Source: Echria macrotheca
Lineage: Eukaryota; Ascomycota; Sordariomycetes; Sordariales; Schizotheciaceae
Length of the DNA stretch: 64,000 nucleotides
Assembly (NCBI GenBank): GCA_030411725.1
Contig: MU839836.1
Coordinates: forward strand, 868,001 to 932,000
Reading direction: 5' to 3'
Shown here in pieces: positions 31,079 through 40,939 of this stretch. The first letter of the stretch is position 1. Each line of letters opens with the position of its first letter. The notes beneath the pieces were generated by a model that was given only the letters and a program-made list of their open reading frames with translations, ran no database searches and had not been told where the DNA came from. The translations under genes and the position numbers were made by a program.

Positions 31079-31798
31079 ATGTCGTCATCCCGGCCCGCGG
31101 CTGCCTCACATCACAGCTCATGTGGTAGTACGAAGAAGTCAAAAGTTTCTCCGGTATGTGCCAGCTTTGATTTACCCTGTCACAACAGCCTGTCCTCCAT
31201 AATACCTGCATACAAGCTCGGATTTTGCCTTACTAGCGACTTGATAGTCTATCCGCCAACATATCGATTCCCTGAAAACGCACCGTGTCAACACGCTCAC
31301 TGAGCTCTGCCGTATCGAACGTGAGGCGGCGGAATGTGACAAAGAGGAGGATGGGCGCACATTCCAAAGCCCCATGACGGCCGCCTAGGCCTACTACGTC
31401 AGCAGCAACCAGATGCTGTCGGAACTACGTGGCCTCTCCCCTAATTACCCCTTCTCGGGCAAAGTTCTGGTTCATGCCCAACAACTGGTCCACAGTGACC
31501 CTAAGTCCAACCGGAACTGGAACCTGGCGTGGCTATGTCTTGTCAAGATCACCAACGGGTACGTTTTTATTTCCGATACTTCGTTTGCGGTTGCTGGGAG
31601 AACAGAATACTGATTTATGCGAGCAGTGATCTTATCGCCAGATTCGCTCTCTCCGAGGCCAGCCGGCCCGAAATGTGGGGTGGACGCCAACCGACAGACG
31701 AAGAGAAGCAGAAGCTTGCCGCCTGCTTCCAGTCCAAGTGGGAGATGGCCGTGAAGCAAATGCTGCGGCACTGGCAGGTCACGCCGACCTGGTACTGA
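31079..31798 (+). pseudogene. Conserved small fungal protein gene with one in-frame stop
   Basis: Exons are 31079-31153, 31305-31558 and 31627-31798. All splice phases agree and all sites are canonical (gtatgt ... actgag, gtacgt ... gagcag). The product would start MSSSRPAAASHHSSCGSTKK and continue RIEREAAECDKEEDGRTFQS. A TAG follows at 31386-31388, after which AYYVSSNQMLSEL, FSGKVLVHAQQLVHSDPKSN and LSEASRPEMWGGRQPTDEE run to a normal stop. Coding character is preserved on both sides of the TAG. The gene is therefore either recently inactivated, read through, or spliced differently there (the TAG sits in a cctag acceptor-like context). I do not know its function. Confidence 0.6.
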
Positions 31799-32089
31799 CG
31801 GGTATGCATGCGGGAATGACGCTGCGCGGTCCCTGGTTTGCATATGCTGTACCGAGCAAGGTACGACTGTACAAGGCTAGCTCGGTGGATGGCATGAAAT
31901 TCCCTATGTTGTTGCGAGCCGATATAGGTACGGTGAGGGTGGGACTGGGATTGTGGCGCGTCAGGCTGGCTGAAATGCATTCGGTATATTTTTGGTCCTT
32001 CCTGCCCTGGCTTCCCGCCTCTAAAAAGCCAACACACAACATGTTTTTCCACCCCATCTGCCAGACCCCAAAAAAGGGCGCTGATTATC

Positions 32090-32126
32090 AGCCAGTTGCG
32101 GCCAGCTGTTCGTGTTGACCGCGACT
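32090..32126 (+). promoter_or_regulatory. Upstream module copy 7
   Basis: The sequence cagccagttgcggccagctg followed by ttcgtgttgaccgc is close to the consensus, lacking CCC at the 5' end. A pyrimidine-rich leader-like stretch follows (ctctcacctccccgcc). Confidence 0.6.
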
Positions 32127-33484
32127 CACACGGCCCACTTTTCAATTTAAAATTTCCAACCCTCTCACCTCCCCGCCATGTCCTCTCTTCTCTGTCCTTA
32201 CCAGTCTTCCAGTAATCAACTGGTCAATAACGGCACCCCTCCCTTGCAATATGCCCTGTCACTTTGCCCTTGCCATTGCTACTCTCCTCTGCTCATGTAT
32301 CGAGAATCATGACTGCCTTCCCCTTTTATTCCCTGCTTTGCGCTGCAACATCTCCAAACTGCAGCGAGGTCTGTATCTGGGCGGCGCAAGCCCTCCCTTC
32401 CTTGACTGTGCTCTGCCCCCCACAGCGTTACACGTCAAAAAGCAGGTCTGGATGTCTCTGCGGCGCCCGATCCCTAGGAATTCATCGAGAGGAGCGGTGA
32501 AGAGGCGCCTCCACAGGACCGACGCTCTTGCAAGCATAAGTAACCGGTCGAAGAGCTCCATGGAGATACAACACCGGAGGCAATCTCTCAAGCTAATAGA
32601 CAGAGAGCTAGGTACTCGCACGACGCATCAGCAACCCCGAATTACCTACTATCCACAGCAAGAACTTTCTGCTTCATTGCCACCGTGGTCACCGCCATCC
32701 TGCTATGTCCATACTCCCCCCCCCTCCCACCCATGGTCCTTGCCAATGGAACGAGAAACTCGAACAGTGGGTGGAGGCAAGCAAGACTGATCCGCTTATT
32801 TTCTCGGTTCTTCGGCTCAATTTCAGATCGTACGACATTCCATGGAAAAGCCCCACCTATAATCGCCTCGAGGACTATGTTAACAGCTTCCTACCCGATA
32901 TGGCAAGAGCGTTCCTTCACACATTCGAAGCTACTCTTTTCAAAATTATCGTTCGGTACGAAAGAGCTTTTCTGTTAGGAAGGGTGCTGACACCAACGGT
33001 GACGAGACCGTGCACCGCTGTACGGGTATTGGGCCGGATCGGGGTACCGAGCAACCCAGGTGTCTCAGGAAGCTGGAGCGTTGAATCAGTGGCAGCGTTT
33101 GGGGGAATGGTGCGAGTTCTTCTGCCGTGCTGGGGCGGTCGGCGCTATGTTTTGTTGCGCGCTTCCTTTGTCTTTGATTGTAGGGGAAACATTCAGTGTG
33201 TTACCCCCTATGATCTGCTGATCAACTTGTCAAACATTTTGAGGGTTGAGTGGTAGACTGGTAGAGAAAGGGGAGAGCATGCCATCGCACGACTTTCAGC
33301 CGATGACTCTGAAATCCTAGCCAGCTTCGGATTCGAATGAGAAGCGAGGAGAACTAGAGAAGCAGGAAAAAGAGGCAGCGAAAAAGGTGACCGGCAAAAG
33401 GGCCCGGAGAAATTTGTAATTCGTGTCTCGTCTTTTCTTTTTCTCTATTTTCTTCCCTCGAATTGTTCCGTCTTAAGCTGCAGT
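32127..33484 (+). other. Region with possible decayed gene, no model supported
   Basis: The frame at about 32705-32970 encodes protein-like sequence (WNEKLEQWVEASKTDPLIFS, then SFLPDMARAFLHTFEATLF), followed by a possible donor (gtacga at 32956). Upstream and downstream parts could not be joined. It may be the remains of an unknown gene driven by module copy 7. Confidence 0.3.
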
Positions 33485-33552
33485 GGCCCAGTTTGCGGCC
33501 AGGTTTGACTTTCCCGGGCTGCGCGGGCCATAGGACCCGAAAACTGGGCCGT
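33485..33552. promoter_or_regulatory. Upstream module copy 8, forming an inverted pair
   Basis: The sequence ggcccagtttgcggccagg at 33485-33503 is followed at about 33539 by its partial reverse complement (aaaactgggcc). This is the only copy with an inverted partner so close. No gene with convincing support begins until 34267. Confidence 0.55.
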
Positions 33553-33849
33553 TTGACGCCAGTTGTTCCTGGCCACCTTCGGCAGTGGCTCGGGTGCGCA
33601 CGCCTGGATGCCGCGTAGGCTGAGAAGATGACGGCCCACGCGGCGCTCTGAGGGTCGCCAACACTGGCCGCCCGCTCTTCAGCTTATCACTGGCAGCGAC
33701 ACCATGTCCAACACGTAGTATGCCCTATACGCAGCCCGCACGCCGGGCAGCGTGCTCGCCGAGCTGCAGGTTGAGCCACACGTATCATGTACTTGGGCGT
33801 CTAATTAGTGCGCTGACGTGACATCGAGCACGTACAGCAGGTTATAGAG

Positions 33850-33929
33850 TCATGAGATCTTTCGGGAACAACGTTAAACCTCTGTTTATGTACCGCCTGA
33901 GGGACTACACTAGTCCGAAAACCGAGGCT
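33850..33929 (+). repeat. 80-bp dispersed repeat, copy A (partner at 40707-40782)
   Basis: Both copies contain tcatgagatc, ttcgggaacaacgttaaacc (here) or its single-change variant, and ttatgtaccgcctgagg followed by gtccgaaa. There are only a few mismatches over 75-80 bp. Neither copy preserves an obvious protein. Confidence 0.85.
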
Positions 33930-34266
33930 AACTGTCTGCTCTGCTCCGCTAGCAGGTCGGCTAGTTGTCACTGTACGCCATACGATACAACTTTGTCAGG
34001 CTTGATCGTTCGACTTCTTAACAGCATCGATGGAGATGTCTCTTAGCAGCCAAGTGGCGCTTCGGAAACAGAGTTCCGGAGGCGGTACCCGCTTGCTAGC
34101 GTATTGGGGGATGGAAGTGCAGTGTTCCAGCCAGTCGGCTCATGCGTAGTGGACACAACTGGAACGAGCGGCAGCAACGCTCAAGTTTGATAAATATATT
34201 CACTCCTTGCAACAATCGCAACACCTATGGTACATATTGGCACTGAATTTCGTGAAAAGAGCCAGG

Positions 34267-35182
34267 ATGGCGACCGAAAGCGCTCCGCTGCTCGGCGGAT
34301 CCTGCACACTGCAGCGCCCCTTTCGTCTCTTTGAGCGGAGGCATTGTATGCCTATGATTTCGTTCATTTTCTGCCTTTCCCTCTCGGTTGCACAACTGTT
34401 CTTTCAGACAGTGGTCCTCCCCCCGCTGCTGACAAGCATTCCCAACAACCTGGGACTTTTAATCAGCACTTTCAGTTCGGAGATTGTGGGAAGCATAACC
34501 GAACTGGCATGGGTTCTGATCACAAACCACGCCGACAAATACTTCCACGAGGCCTTATTTGGAGTAGAGCTTGACAAGAAACAGCGAGACGCGCTGCGGA
34601 AGGTTGACTCCTTGGACACAGCTCTCCAGATCGCCACCACCAAACTCTCGGTTATCGCGGGCTCTTTGGTTCAAGCTTCTTCACAAAAATGGGGCATTTG
34701 TCTCTCTATAGTCATCTGCTTTGCGTTAATCGGACTCAACATTGGCTCTAGGTGGCTTGGGGGACAATTCCATGCCATAGAAAGAAACTGGGAAGACGGG
34801 ATTGAAAGGAACCATTTTTTGTAAGTCTCATCGTCGTGGTTGGGTCCTGCTAATAAATTGCAGCAATAATTCCAATAGGCCGGCATACCAGAGGTTCCAG
34901 CGGCAATTACGGCAATCTAGGTTGAAGAGAGTACTTAGTGACAAGATTCGGTCGATATTTTGGATATCTGGTCTTGGGCTTGCTCTCTTTGCCATCGATG
35001 GGCGACTTCCTCCTGGTATATACGCCAAAATCCTCAAAGATGCGCTCTCACTTGACGCCCATATGGAGAAATTCCTAAAGAGTTGCGTGCCCGCTAAGAC
35101 GCTCGTTCGGGCATACCGAGCGCAAGTATCAATGAATGAAGATGGGAGGGCTGACCAAGAAGCTGTAGTGGCAGGGCAGTAA
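34267..35182 (+). CDS. Hypothetical membrane protein (285 aa)
   Basis: Exons are 34267-34820 and 34879-35182, joined in phase 2 (gtaagt ... ccaatag). The N-terminus MATESAPLLGG resembles the cytosolic start of many fungal transporters. Hydrophobic segments lie around residues 28-55 (MISFIFCLSLSVAQLFFQTV), 60-85, 137-160 (GICLSIVICFALIGLNIGS) and 215-230 (SIFWISGLGLALFAI). The loops are charged, with a basic stretch FQRQLRQSRLKRVLSDKIRS before the last segment. Length and helix number are too small for a full major-facilitator protein. It may be a small unknown membrane protein or a reduced relic. The family is not recognised. Confidence 0.55.
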
Positions 35183-36309
35183 GGCGCTAGATAGAGCAAT
35201 AGCAGAGATTGGAACTCTTTGGCTGCTGGGTGGTGTCGGATCCGGAGTACAACTAGAGTGGTCAGTGTCAGTGCTGTCGCTGTCACTGGTTTCGGTGTCT
35301 AAGTGACACGTTGCGCGAGAAGAGCCCCTGATTCTTGAAGCAACCGATTAGCCCACCTTGAGAGGGGAAGATTGTGACTCGGTGAGCGTGGCTTTTTAGA
35401 CTTATGGAAGATTAAGATTGATCAAGAGAGCCGATATGAGGGCGTGGCCATGGACTCGACAGCCAAACAACGCGCTCATATAAACTTTGCTAAACTTTCT
35501 AAGATCACTTGACCTTGATCAGCAAGGTCTCTGGGCAAAAATATAAAAGAATGCGACTCCCAGTTCTCACACACCTCTCCCCGAACCCTATCGCCCACAT
35601 CCCACACCCGTCTCCCTGCTCGAAACCAAAGCCCAAGAAGCCAAAATCGGGCCTTGATCCCCATCCGCTTAAAACCTTGAATCCTGCAGCATCAGAGGAG
35701 GCAATTTTCGAACAAATAGGGTGGCACGATCCACTTTTCGAAGCGCCAAAACCTTCGATCTTTTTGGCGCCGTCGACGATACCAACATGACTGTCCCCAG
35801 ACACCAAGGATCCGAACCTACAGCTTGCTGATTTTACACCCTCCTCACCGCCACGCGCAAAAATTCGCACCTTCTGTGGCATCGGGGTGCGGATAGAGTT
35901 CTTCTAGACCCTCGAGGAAAAAAAACTCGGCCGGCGTCTTTTCTCCCCGCAATCTTCTTTACTACACCTGGCTTGCGGGTTCCTGTCAGTGATCTTTCCT
36001 CCCCAATCCCGCTCACCGATCTAAGACCATCTGAGCCATTCCATCTCAAAACGGCCGTGGGTCCATAGATCCAGGCTTTTCGCCTCATCCAACAACCGCC
36101 GTTGTCTGTGGCGAGAGACACTCGGGCAAGTGACGCTGCCGGTTCGGCACCGTTTAGCTAGATCGCAGCCCAGCAAAAACAAGCGCAGTGTAACAGGATC
36201 ACAGTCCACGATCTAACCCTCCTGCTCTCCTGCGTTAACTTAACACCTGGCGGAACTTTGGTAGTTCGCCAATTCCGAGCTATCAAGCAGTCTTTTCCAT
36301 TGCAAGGGT
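35183..36309. other. Intergenic and long leader of the 36310 gene
   Basis: A 70-80 codon Pro/Lys-rich frame starts at the ATG at 35551 (MRLPVLTHLSPNPIAHIPHP) but has no other support. At about 35236-35276 is a 40-bp stretch (tcggatccgga ... caactagagtggtc) that recurs at 57348-57387. The remainder is leader-like. Confidence 0.4.
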
Positions 36310-37520
36310 ATGGAAGACAACAGAGGTCAGAGGAGGCAGAATGACCCGCCCACCCATTCCACTTCCAGCCCTCAATACCAACAGTCACCGTATGGCCAGC
36401 CGCAACAGCGACACTCCTTTGCCGGTACCCATGGCGACGGATTTCGGCCGGCACCTCTTGGCACATTGGCTTTGGGGACAGCCAGAGGAATAGGCGGGTC
36501 GGCCACTTACAATACCTACTATCAAGAAGCAACGGCGGCCGTGTTTTCCGGGATTTCGCAGGGCTCGATAAGTTACCATAGCAACCCTACGGACTACCGG
36601 CAGGCGGATACACGACAGCCGCAAAGCTTTGGTGGCGGGTACAACCTAATGTTATACAATCTGCCGCAGCCCGCAGGCTCGCAGAGCACTGCTGTGTATG
36701 ATACGAGCCAGCAGTTTCCCTTACGGCAACCTGCATCAACACAGCGGATAATGGCCACGGATATCGCCGGGCCTTACTTTCCCGGTGACACTGACAGGAC
36801 AGCAACGGCATCATCCCTTCAAGCGCAAACGGGATCCTCGGGCGTATCCCAGGTATATCAGCAACAAAACCTGCAAATCTACCCCACCGGTGGGATGACT
36901 GCCATGGGAGGAATGGCTACTCAGTCCTCTGCTACTCGAGACGTTCGGATGGAAGAAGAATATCTCGCGGCCGAGGGGGGCCTGGATGCAACATACGCGT
37001 CATATCAGTCAGCGCTCAAAACCATCTTTCAAAAAATACAAGATGGGTCCTTAGCTACTGCGAGCGAGACCCTTCTCAGTGTGTCAGACTGGCTTCTGTC
37101 GCATGTTGCTGAATTAGGTACGACCCAACCCATATCACTACTTGCCCAACTGAATTCTTTCAATAGGCCTCACTTCTGATGACCAAAATCTCCACTCTGA
37201 TCGTATCAAGCTTTGGAACGACTTCAATAACGCCTGGTTAGCAATACTCCAGGCGCAGAAAGACATGATGGAGCCGAAGAAGCAGTTAGAGCTCTCACGG
37301 AGTCTCATCCCTCAAGATGGACTGGAGAGAATGGGCAAAGAGCTTGTCAGGTTGTGTGACAGCATAGAGCGCCACGGCCTTGTTGATTATGAATATGGAG
37401 TGTGGGAGGAGAGGATCATTGCAAGTGCGTCGTTCCGCCGTTCCCAAATGCTACGTCTCGGGTATGCTAACAAGTCCGCCTTTAGTTCTCGAGGAGTGTC
37501 TCGATCTCTATGGCACATAA
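36310..37520 (+). CDS. Conserved fungal protein, Gln/Gly-rich N-terminus and helical C-terminus (366 aa)
   Basis: Exons are 36310-37117, 37167-37424 and 37486-37520. Introns gtacga ... aatag and gtgcgt ... tttag restore one frame ending LEECLDLYGT. The N-terminal 210 residues are disordered and rich in Gln, Ser, Thr and Gly (SPQYQQSPYGQPQQRHSFAG). The C-terminal 150 residues are helical and well ordered: YASYQSALKTIFQKIQDGSL, DRIKLWNDFNNAWLAILQAQ and LVRLCDSIERHGLVDYEYGV. I believe the helical part is a conserved, functionally uncharacterised fungal family, but I cannot name it. Low-complexity N-terminus plus compact C-terminus is common among nuclear cofactors. The last exon encodes only 12 codons, and a truncated GNAT follows 60 bp later. 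Confidence 0.75.
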
Positions 37521-37583
37521 ACCACGTCCGGCGCAGGGGGCTTAGGGTCTTCCTCACATCGGTGTTGATTAGCGACTGGGAAA

Positions 37584-38051
37584 TTGCTATACGATGAGGA
37601 CTTTACGGGGGGAGAAGAAAGCAATGGGGAAAGCAGCGCGGACCAAGTATCAGCTGTGAAATGCGTCGAGGGAGCTCGCAAAGTTGCTAACCACGAGCGC
37701 TTCAATGCCTTCTGGAAGGGCCAGGTAAAGGTTAGCAAGCAATACTTCGGGCAAATGGGCGACGACCGCGTCCACCTCCAGATCCTCGCAACTCTGCCCG
37801 AGTTCCAGAGACGCGGCCATGGATCGTCACTTTGCTTATGGGCTATGGGAGTAGTTCTCAAAGACGGTTTGAAGGGAATATCAGCCATGGCCAGCCCTAT
37901 GGGCTTCCAGCTGTACAGCTCGCAGGGATTCTTGAGAGTCTGTACATTCTACATCCAGGTCCCTGGTGAGGAGGAGAAACTGACTCTGGAGGCTGTGGGG
38001 TGTCGCCGAGAAACTTGCGCCGATAGAGTACTGTATAAGGAAATGCAATGA
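37584..38051 (+). pseudogene. Truncated GNAT acetyltransferase (C-terminal two-thirds)
   Basis: The frame is open for 155 codons and aligns with the 18979 GNAT: HERFNAFWKGQVKVSKQYFG, VHLQILATLPEFQRRGHGSS (acetyl-CoA loop RRGHG intact), MASPMGFQLYSSQGF and TFYIQVPGEEEKLTLEAV. The N-terminal strand-helix (about 90 residues) and an ATG are missing; the 3' end of the 36310 gene lies where it should be. It is therefore a 5'-truncated copy, unless it is spliced to the upstream gene. The catalytic half is undamaged, so inactivation is by truncation only. Confidence 0.75.
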
Positions 38052-38119
38052 GGACAATCAATTATTCTTTCTCATTTTCCATAACTATTCTTCCATCGGA
38101 TTTCGGCTTTTTGACTTCT

Positions 38120-38160
38120 ATGGCCCAGTTTGCGGCCAGCTGCCGTTCGGGCTGACCCGG
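38120..38160 (+). promoter_or_regulatory. Upstream module copy 9 (best match)
   Basis: The sequence atggcccagtttgcggccag followed by ctgccgttcgggctgaccc is one of the two clearest copies. It lies 201 bp upstream of the ATG at 38321 and is followed by a long C/T-rich leader. Confidence 0.7.
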
Positions 38161-38320
38161 GGTCGGGAAAGGTCGAAGTCCAACCACCCCCCCTTCCTCA
38201 CATTTTGTCTTGTCATCCGTTCCTTTCTTTTCCTTACCACTTTCGCAGAATCCATCCGCATATTTTACCACTCGATTCCCATCGTTTGATTATTACACCG
38301 CTGTGTAGCTACCTACCGAA

Positions 38321-39024
38321 ATGGTGTCCCCCCCAAATACTGGAGGGTCCGAATCGCCCAGCCTGGGACCAACACGCGCTCTCAGACATTCCGATCGAAG
38401 ACTCTACCCGTATCCACCACGGTCCCGATCCCGATCCCCTGCCCAAGACATATTCCGAACTGCCGCAGAGAGCCTCCTAGGGAAGATGGTGAATGATAAG
38501 ATGTGTCCTTCTGGAGATGAAAAGAATGAGGTTATACAAAATTGTTTATTACGACTTGACGCTTCAACACTATCGCAAATCGTCCGGTTCCAGCGTTTTT
38601 GTGCGCTTTCCCCAGCAGTTGAGGATGAGGAAGGGCTGTGGAATATTGCGGATATGCGGGACATTGAAGAGAGGTTTAAAGTGTATGAACCACATGTGGA
38701 AGATATCGCTGCTATGGAAAACGCTTTTGTACGTTTCCTCCAAGCTTGGCTGGCCAAATGCTCACAATTACGTAGATGAAACTTTTCGAAGCTGTGAGAG
38801 CAGAAGCCGCAGCACTCCAACTCCAAAGCCTGTTACAGGAGGCGATGAGTAGCATAAATGAGATTAACGATGCTAAAGCAAAGGCAATATCGGAAGATTT
38901 GGTGGACACAGAGAATACCTTTGCCACACTTGCATTGGTGGGAACCGATACATCCGGAGCAGCCGGCTCGGCGGTGGCTGCTGAGGAACAAGTGTCAAAA
39001 GGCGAAAACTGGGGGCGTGGTTGA
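38321..39024 (+). CDS. Two-exon hypothetical protein (218 aa)
   Basis: Exons are 38321-38728 and 38776-39024, joined in phase 0 by a 47-bp intron (gtacgt ... cgtag). The join gives AMENAFMKLFEAVRAEAAAL. The first 55 residues are disordered and Arg/Ser/Pro-rich, with an RSRSRS-type patch. Then a helical region (LLRLDASTLSQIVRFQRFCA, DMRDIEERFKVYEPHVEDIA) and a long Ala/Glu-rich coiled-coil-like helix (LQLQSLLQEAMSSINEINDA) follow. The tail is Gly/Ala-rich. No family is recognised. Structure and size resemble the 21553 gene in kind (a small helical protein behind an upstream-module region), though I see no direct sequence match between them. Confidence 0.65.
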
Positions 39025-39254
39025 TTCACGGGTGTCATGATCCTCATCCAGGCAGATGGGCCGAACGAGGGGTGTTCAGACAGCGTCTTCTGCTGCGTGG
39101 CAAAGCTGGTGAATAAGTTTTCTGCCCTGAACGGAGGTTAGGCATACTTGGGTTCGAATGCTGGAAATACGATTAAATTCGGCACTCAAGTGAATCTCAT
39201 AAGCTGTGTGACCTACAGAAGACTTGCTTTCCCTCGCCAACTTCAATACCTTTT

Positions 39255-39335
39255 GGCGTCCCATTATCAACTGGCAGGTACTAACCGGCCAAGATCAGGG
39301 ATTCTCCTGGAAGTCCCAAATTCCGGCCGCCATAC
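39255..39335 (+). repeat. 75-bp dispersed repeat, copy A (partner at 60888-60970)
   Basis: Shares tcccattatcaac, cagg-acta-c and aagatcagggatt-tcctg with 60888-60970 in the same order. A shorter relative (caggtgttagccggccaagg) occurs at about 45430, next to the MITE. Noncoding in all three places as far as I can see. Confidence 0.7.
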
Positions 39336-39370
39336 ACTTCATGTCTTGTCGCTTCCAACATTGACCGCCA

Positions 39371-40687
39371 ATGCTACCATCCTCCTCCTTAAATGCGGTC
39401 CGCTCCCGAACACTAAGGCCGGTGGTACTCGTTCGTCTCATGTCATACCCAGCAAGATATTTCGAAGAACAAAGCACTCCTCAGACCAAGATGCAGAGAG
39501 ACTCCGAACTCTCCGAGGACGACCATGCCAAGAACCTCGCCGTGGCTGTCGAGTTGAAGTTTTTACTACCCCTTCTATTTGATGGCAACAGTGACCCAGA
39601 GGAGGAGGACCAGCGCCCGCCGCAACGTATCTCCGCACGTCTCCGTTACGAGGAGGATGCCTATCGCGAGCAGGCCTATAAGGCCATCGAATCAACTATC
39701 CAACAAGCTGGCTTCAGCGCAACAACTATCCAGGCCATTTTAGCAGAGAACCGTATGGAAAACCAGTTTTGGGACTCTTCTTGGATTGTCAAAAAGGCCA
39801 ATTCAGCCGAGCCAGGCCCCGACGAGAAAGAGATATCCTCCAACCGCTACGTCTGGGTATCAGTCGAGATCTCCTCGCCCAAGATGCCCGCCTGTGACCC
39901 TAACACGTACCACAACATCAAACGGGTGCTCAACGCTCTTAACGGCAAGCACAGGCTGAGGGCCAACTACACGTGTGAGGTCCACATACACCTCGGCCGG
40001 ATCGACGGGCAACCCTTTTCTCTGCCTACACTCAAGCGGCTTGGATCCTTCCTATGGGCAGCAGAGCCTATCCTACGTAGTATACGGAACCCCAAATCGC
40101 CCAATTACACCAACATATACACGTGGGGCTCGGAGCTCAGGACCTTCAGCCGGCTGGCGCAAAAGATCTCCGAGGCGACGACACAGTTTGACTGGCAAGC
40201 AGCAGAAGATATTAAGAACGCAAAGATCCAGGAGATACTGGGACAGGTGACGCCGCAAGACGGGCAGGCCATGCGGGAAATCTGGCAAACCGAGACGCAT
40301 CAGGAACTAGGACAGCTGCTATCAGGTCCGGAAAAGAAGTACCGGAGATTGGGCTTTAACTTTAGTGCGTTTGGTTTGGAAGACGACAGGGCGCAGCGCA
40401 GTCCGCGGACAATTGAGTTCCGCATAATGGAGGGAACGGTCCAGCATGACCTGATTCTCAACTGGCTGTCTATCTGCACTAGAATCGGGAAGGTAGCGCT
40501 CCAGTCGGATAGCCGATTTCTCAGTATACTCAGCCGACTGCTACGAGGACTTGACTCGGCCGGGAAAAACTACGAAGAGACGCCAGGTTGCCAGGGCCGC
40601 ATGTTTCGGGAGTTGATGCAGGACTTGGGAGTACCAGCAGCTGAGTTTGAGAGGCTTGAAATGAAGGTTACCAGTGAACACGAGTAG
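39371..40687 (+). CDS. Putative amidoligase-family (COOH-NH2 ligase) protein
   Basis: A single-exon frame of 438 codons. The true start may be 39371, 39437 (MSYPARYFEE) or 39491 (MQRDSELSED), since the first 40 residues look unlike the rest. The fold elements of the fungal putative amidoligase family are visible. VAVELKFLLP comes first, then WDSSWIVKK (D-x-S-W-type). YVWVSVEISSPKM follows. A His motif ANYTCEVHIHLGR has His 205 and His 207 (counting from 39371). A C-terminal NFSAFG ... TIEFRIMEGT has Glu 349 and Arg 351. The family is related to glutamine-synthetase-like carboxylate-amine ligases. Substrates of the fungal members are unknown to me. It lies head-to-tail with homogentisate dioxygenase, with 250 bp between. 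Probably cytosolic. Confidence 0.8.
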   Translation: MLPSSSLNAVRSRTLRPVVLVRLMSYPARYFEEQSTPQTKMQRDSELSEDDHAKNLAVAVELKFLLPLLFDGNSDPEEEDQRPPQRISARLRYEEDAYREQAYKAIESTIQQAGFSATTIQAILAENRMENQFWDSSWIVKKANSAEPGPDEKEISSNRYVWVSVEISSPKMPACDPNTYHNIKRVLNALNGKHRLRANYTCEVHIHLGRIDGQPFSLPTLKRLGSFLWAAEPILRSIRNPKSPNYTNIYTWGSELRTFSRLAQKISEATTQFDWQAAEDIKNAKIQEILGQVTPQDGQAMREIWQTETHQELGQLLSGPEKKYRRLGFNFSAFGLEDDRAQRSPRTIEFRIMEGTVQHDLILNWLSICTRIGKVALQSDSRFLSILSRLLRGLDSAGKNYEETPGCQGRMFRELMQDLGVPAAEFERLEMKVTSEHE

Positions 40688-40706
40688 GATAGGCAGTATC
40701 CAAATC

Positions 40707-40782
40707 ATGAGATCCTTCGGGACCAACGTTAAACCTGCATTTATGTACCGCCTGAGGCACTACTGGTCCGAAACGAGGGGAA
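40707..40782 (+). repeat. 80-bp dispersed repeat, copy B
   Basis: Second copy of the 33850-33929 repeat. It begins 20 bp after the stop of the amidoligase gene and ends about 160 bp before the homogentisate dioxygenase start, so it may contribute to that promoter. Confidence 0.85.
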
Positions 40783-40939
40783 CAAACAGCCATTAGGTGC
40801 TCTGTCGCAAGGCAGGGAACCTTGCATCGGATATCTATTTAAATAGCACCTCTCCGCCATCGAGCCACTGCTCTCAAGGCTCCTCTTTATCTTCCTTTCA
40901 AATTATCTACATTCACACTATTGAAGTATTTTGGTCACT

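Noticed and set aside
34267..35182. A major-facilitator transporter call based on the MATESAPLLGG start
   Set aside because: Only about four hydrophobic segments are present and none of the conserved MFS loop motifs is visible, so I left it as an unknown membrane protein.
39100..39165. A ggttcgaat sequence that looks like a tRNA T-loop
   Set aside because: No matching acceptor stem, D-arm or anticodon arm could be folded around it.
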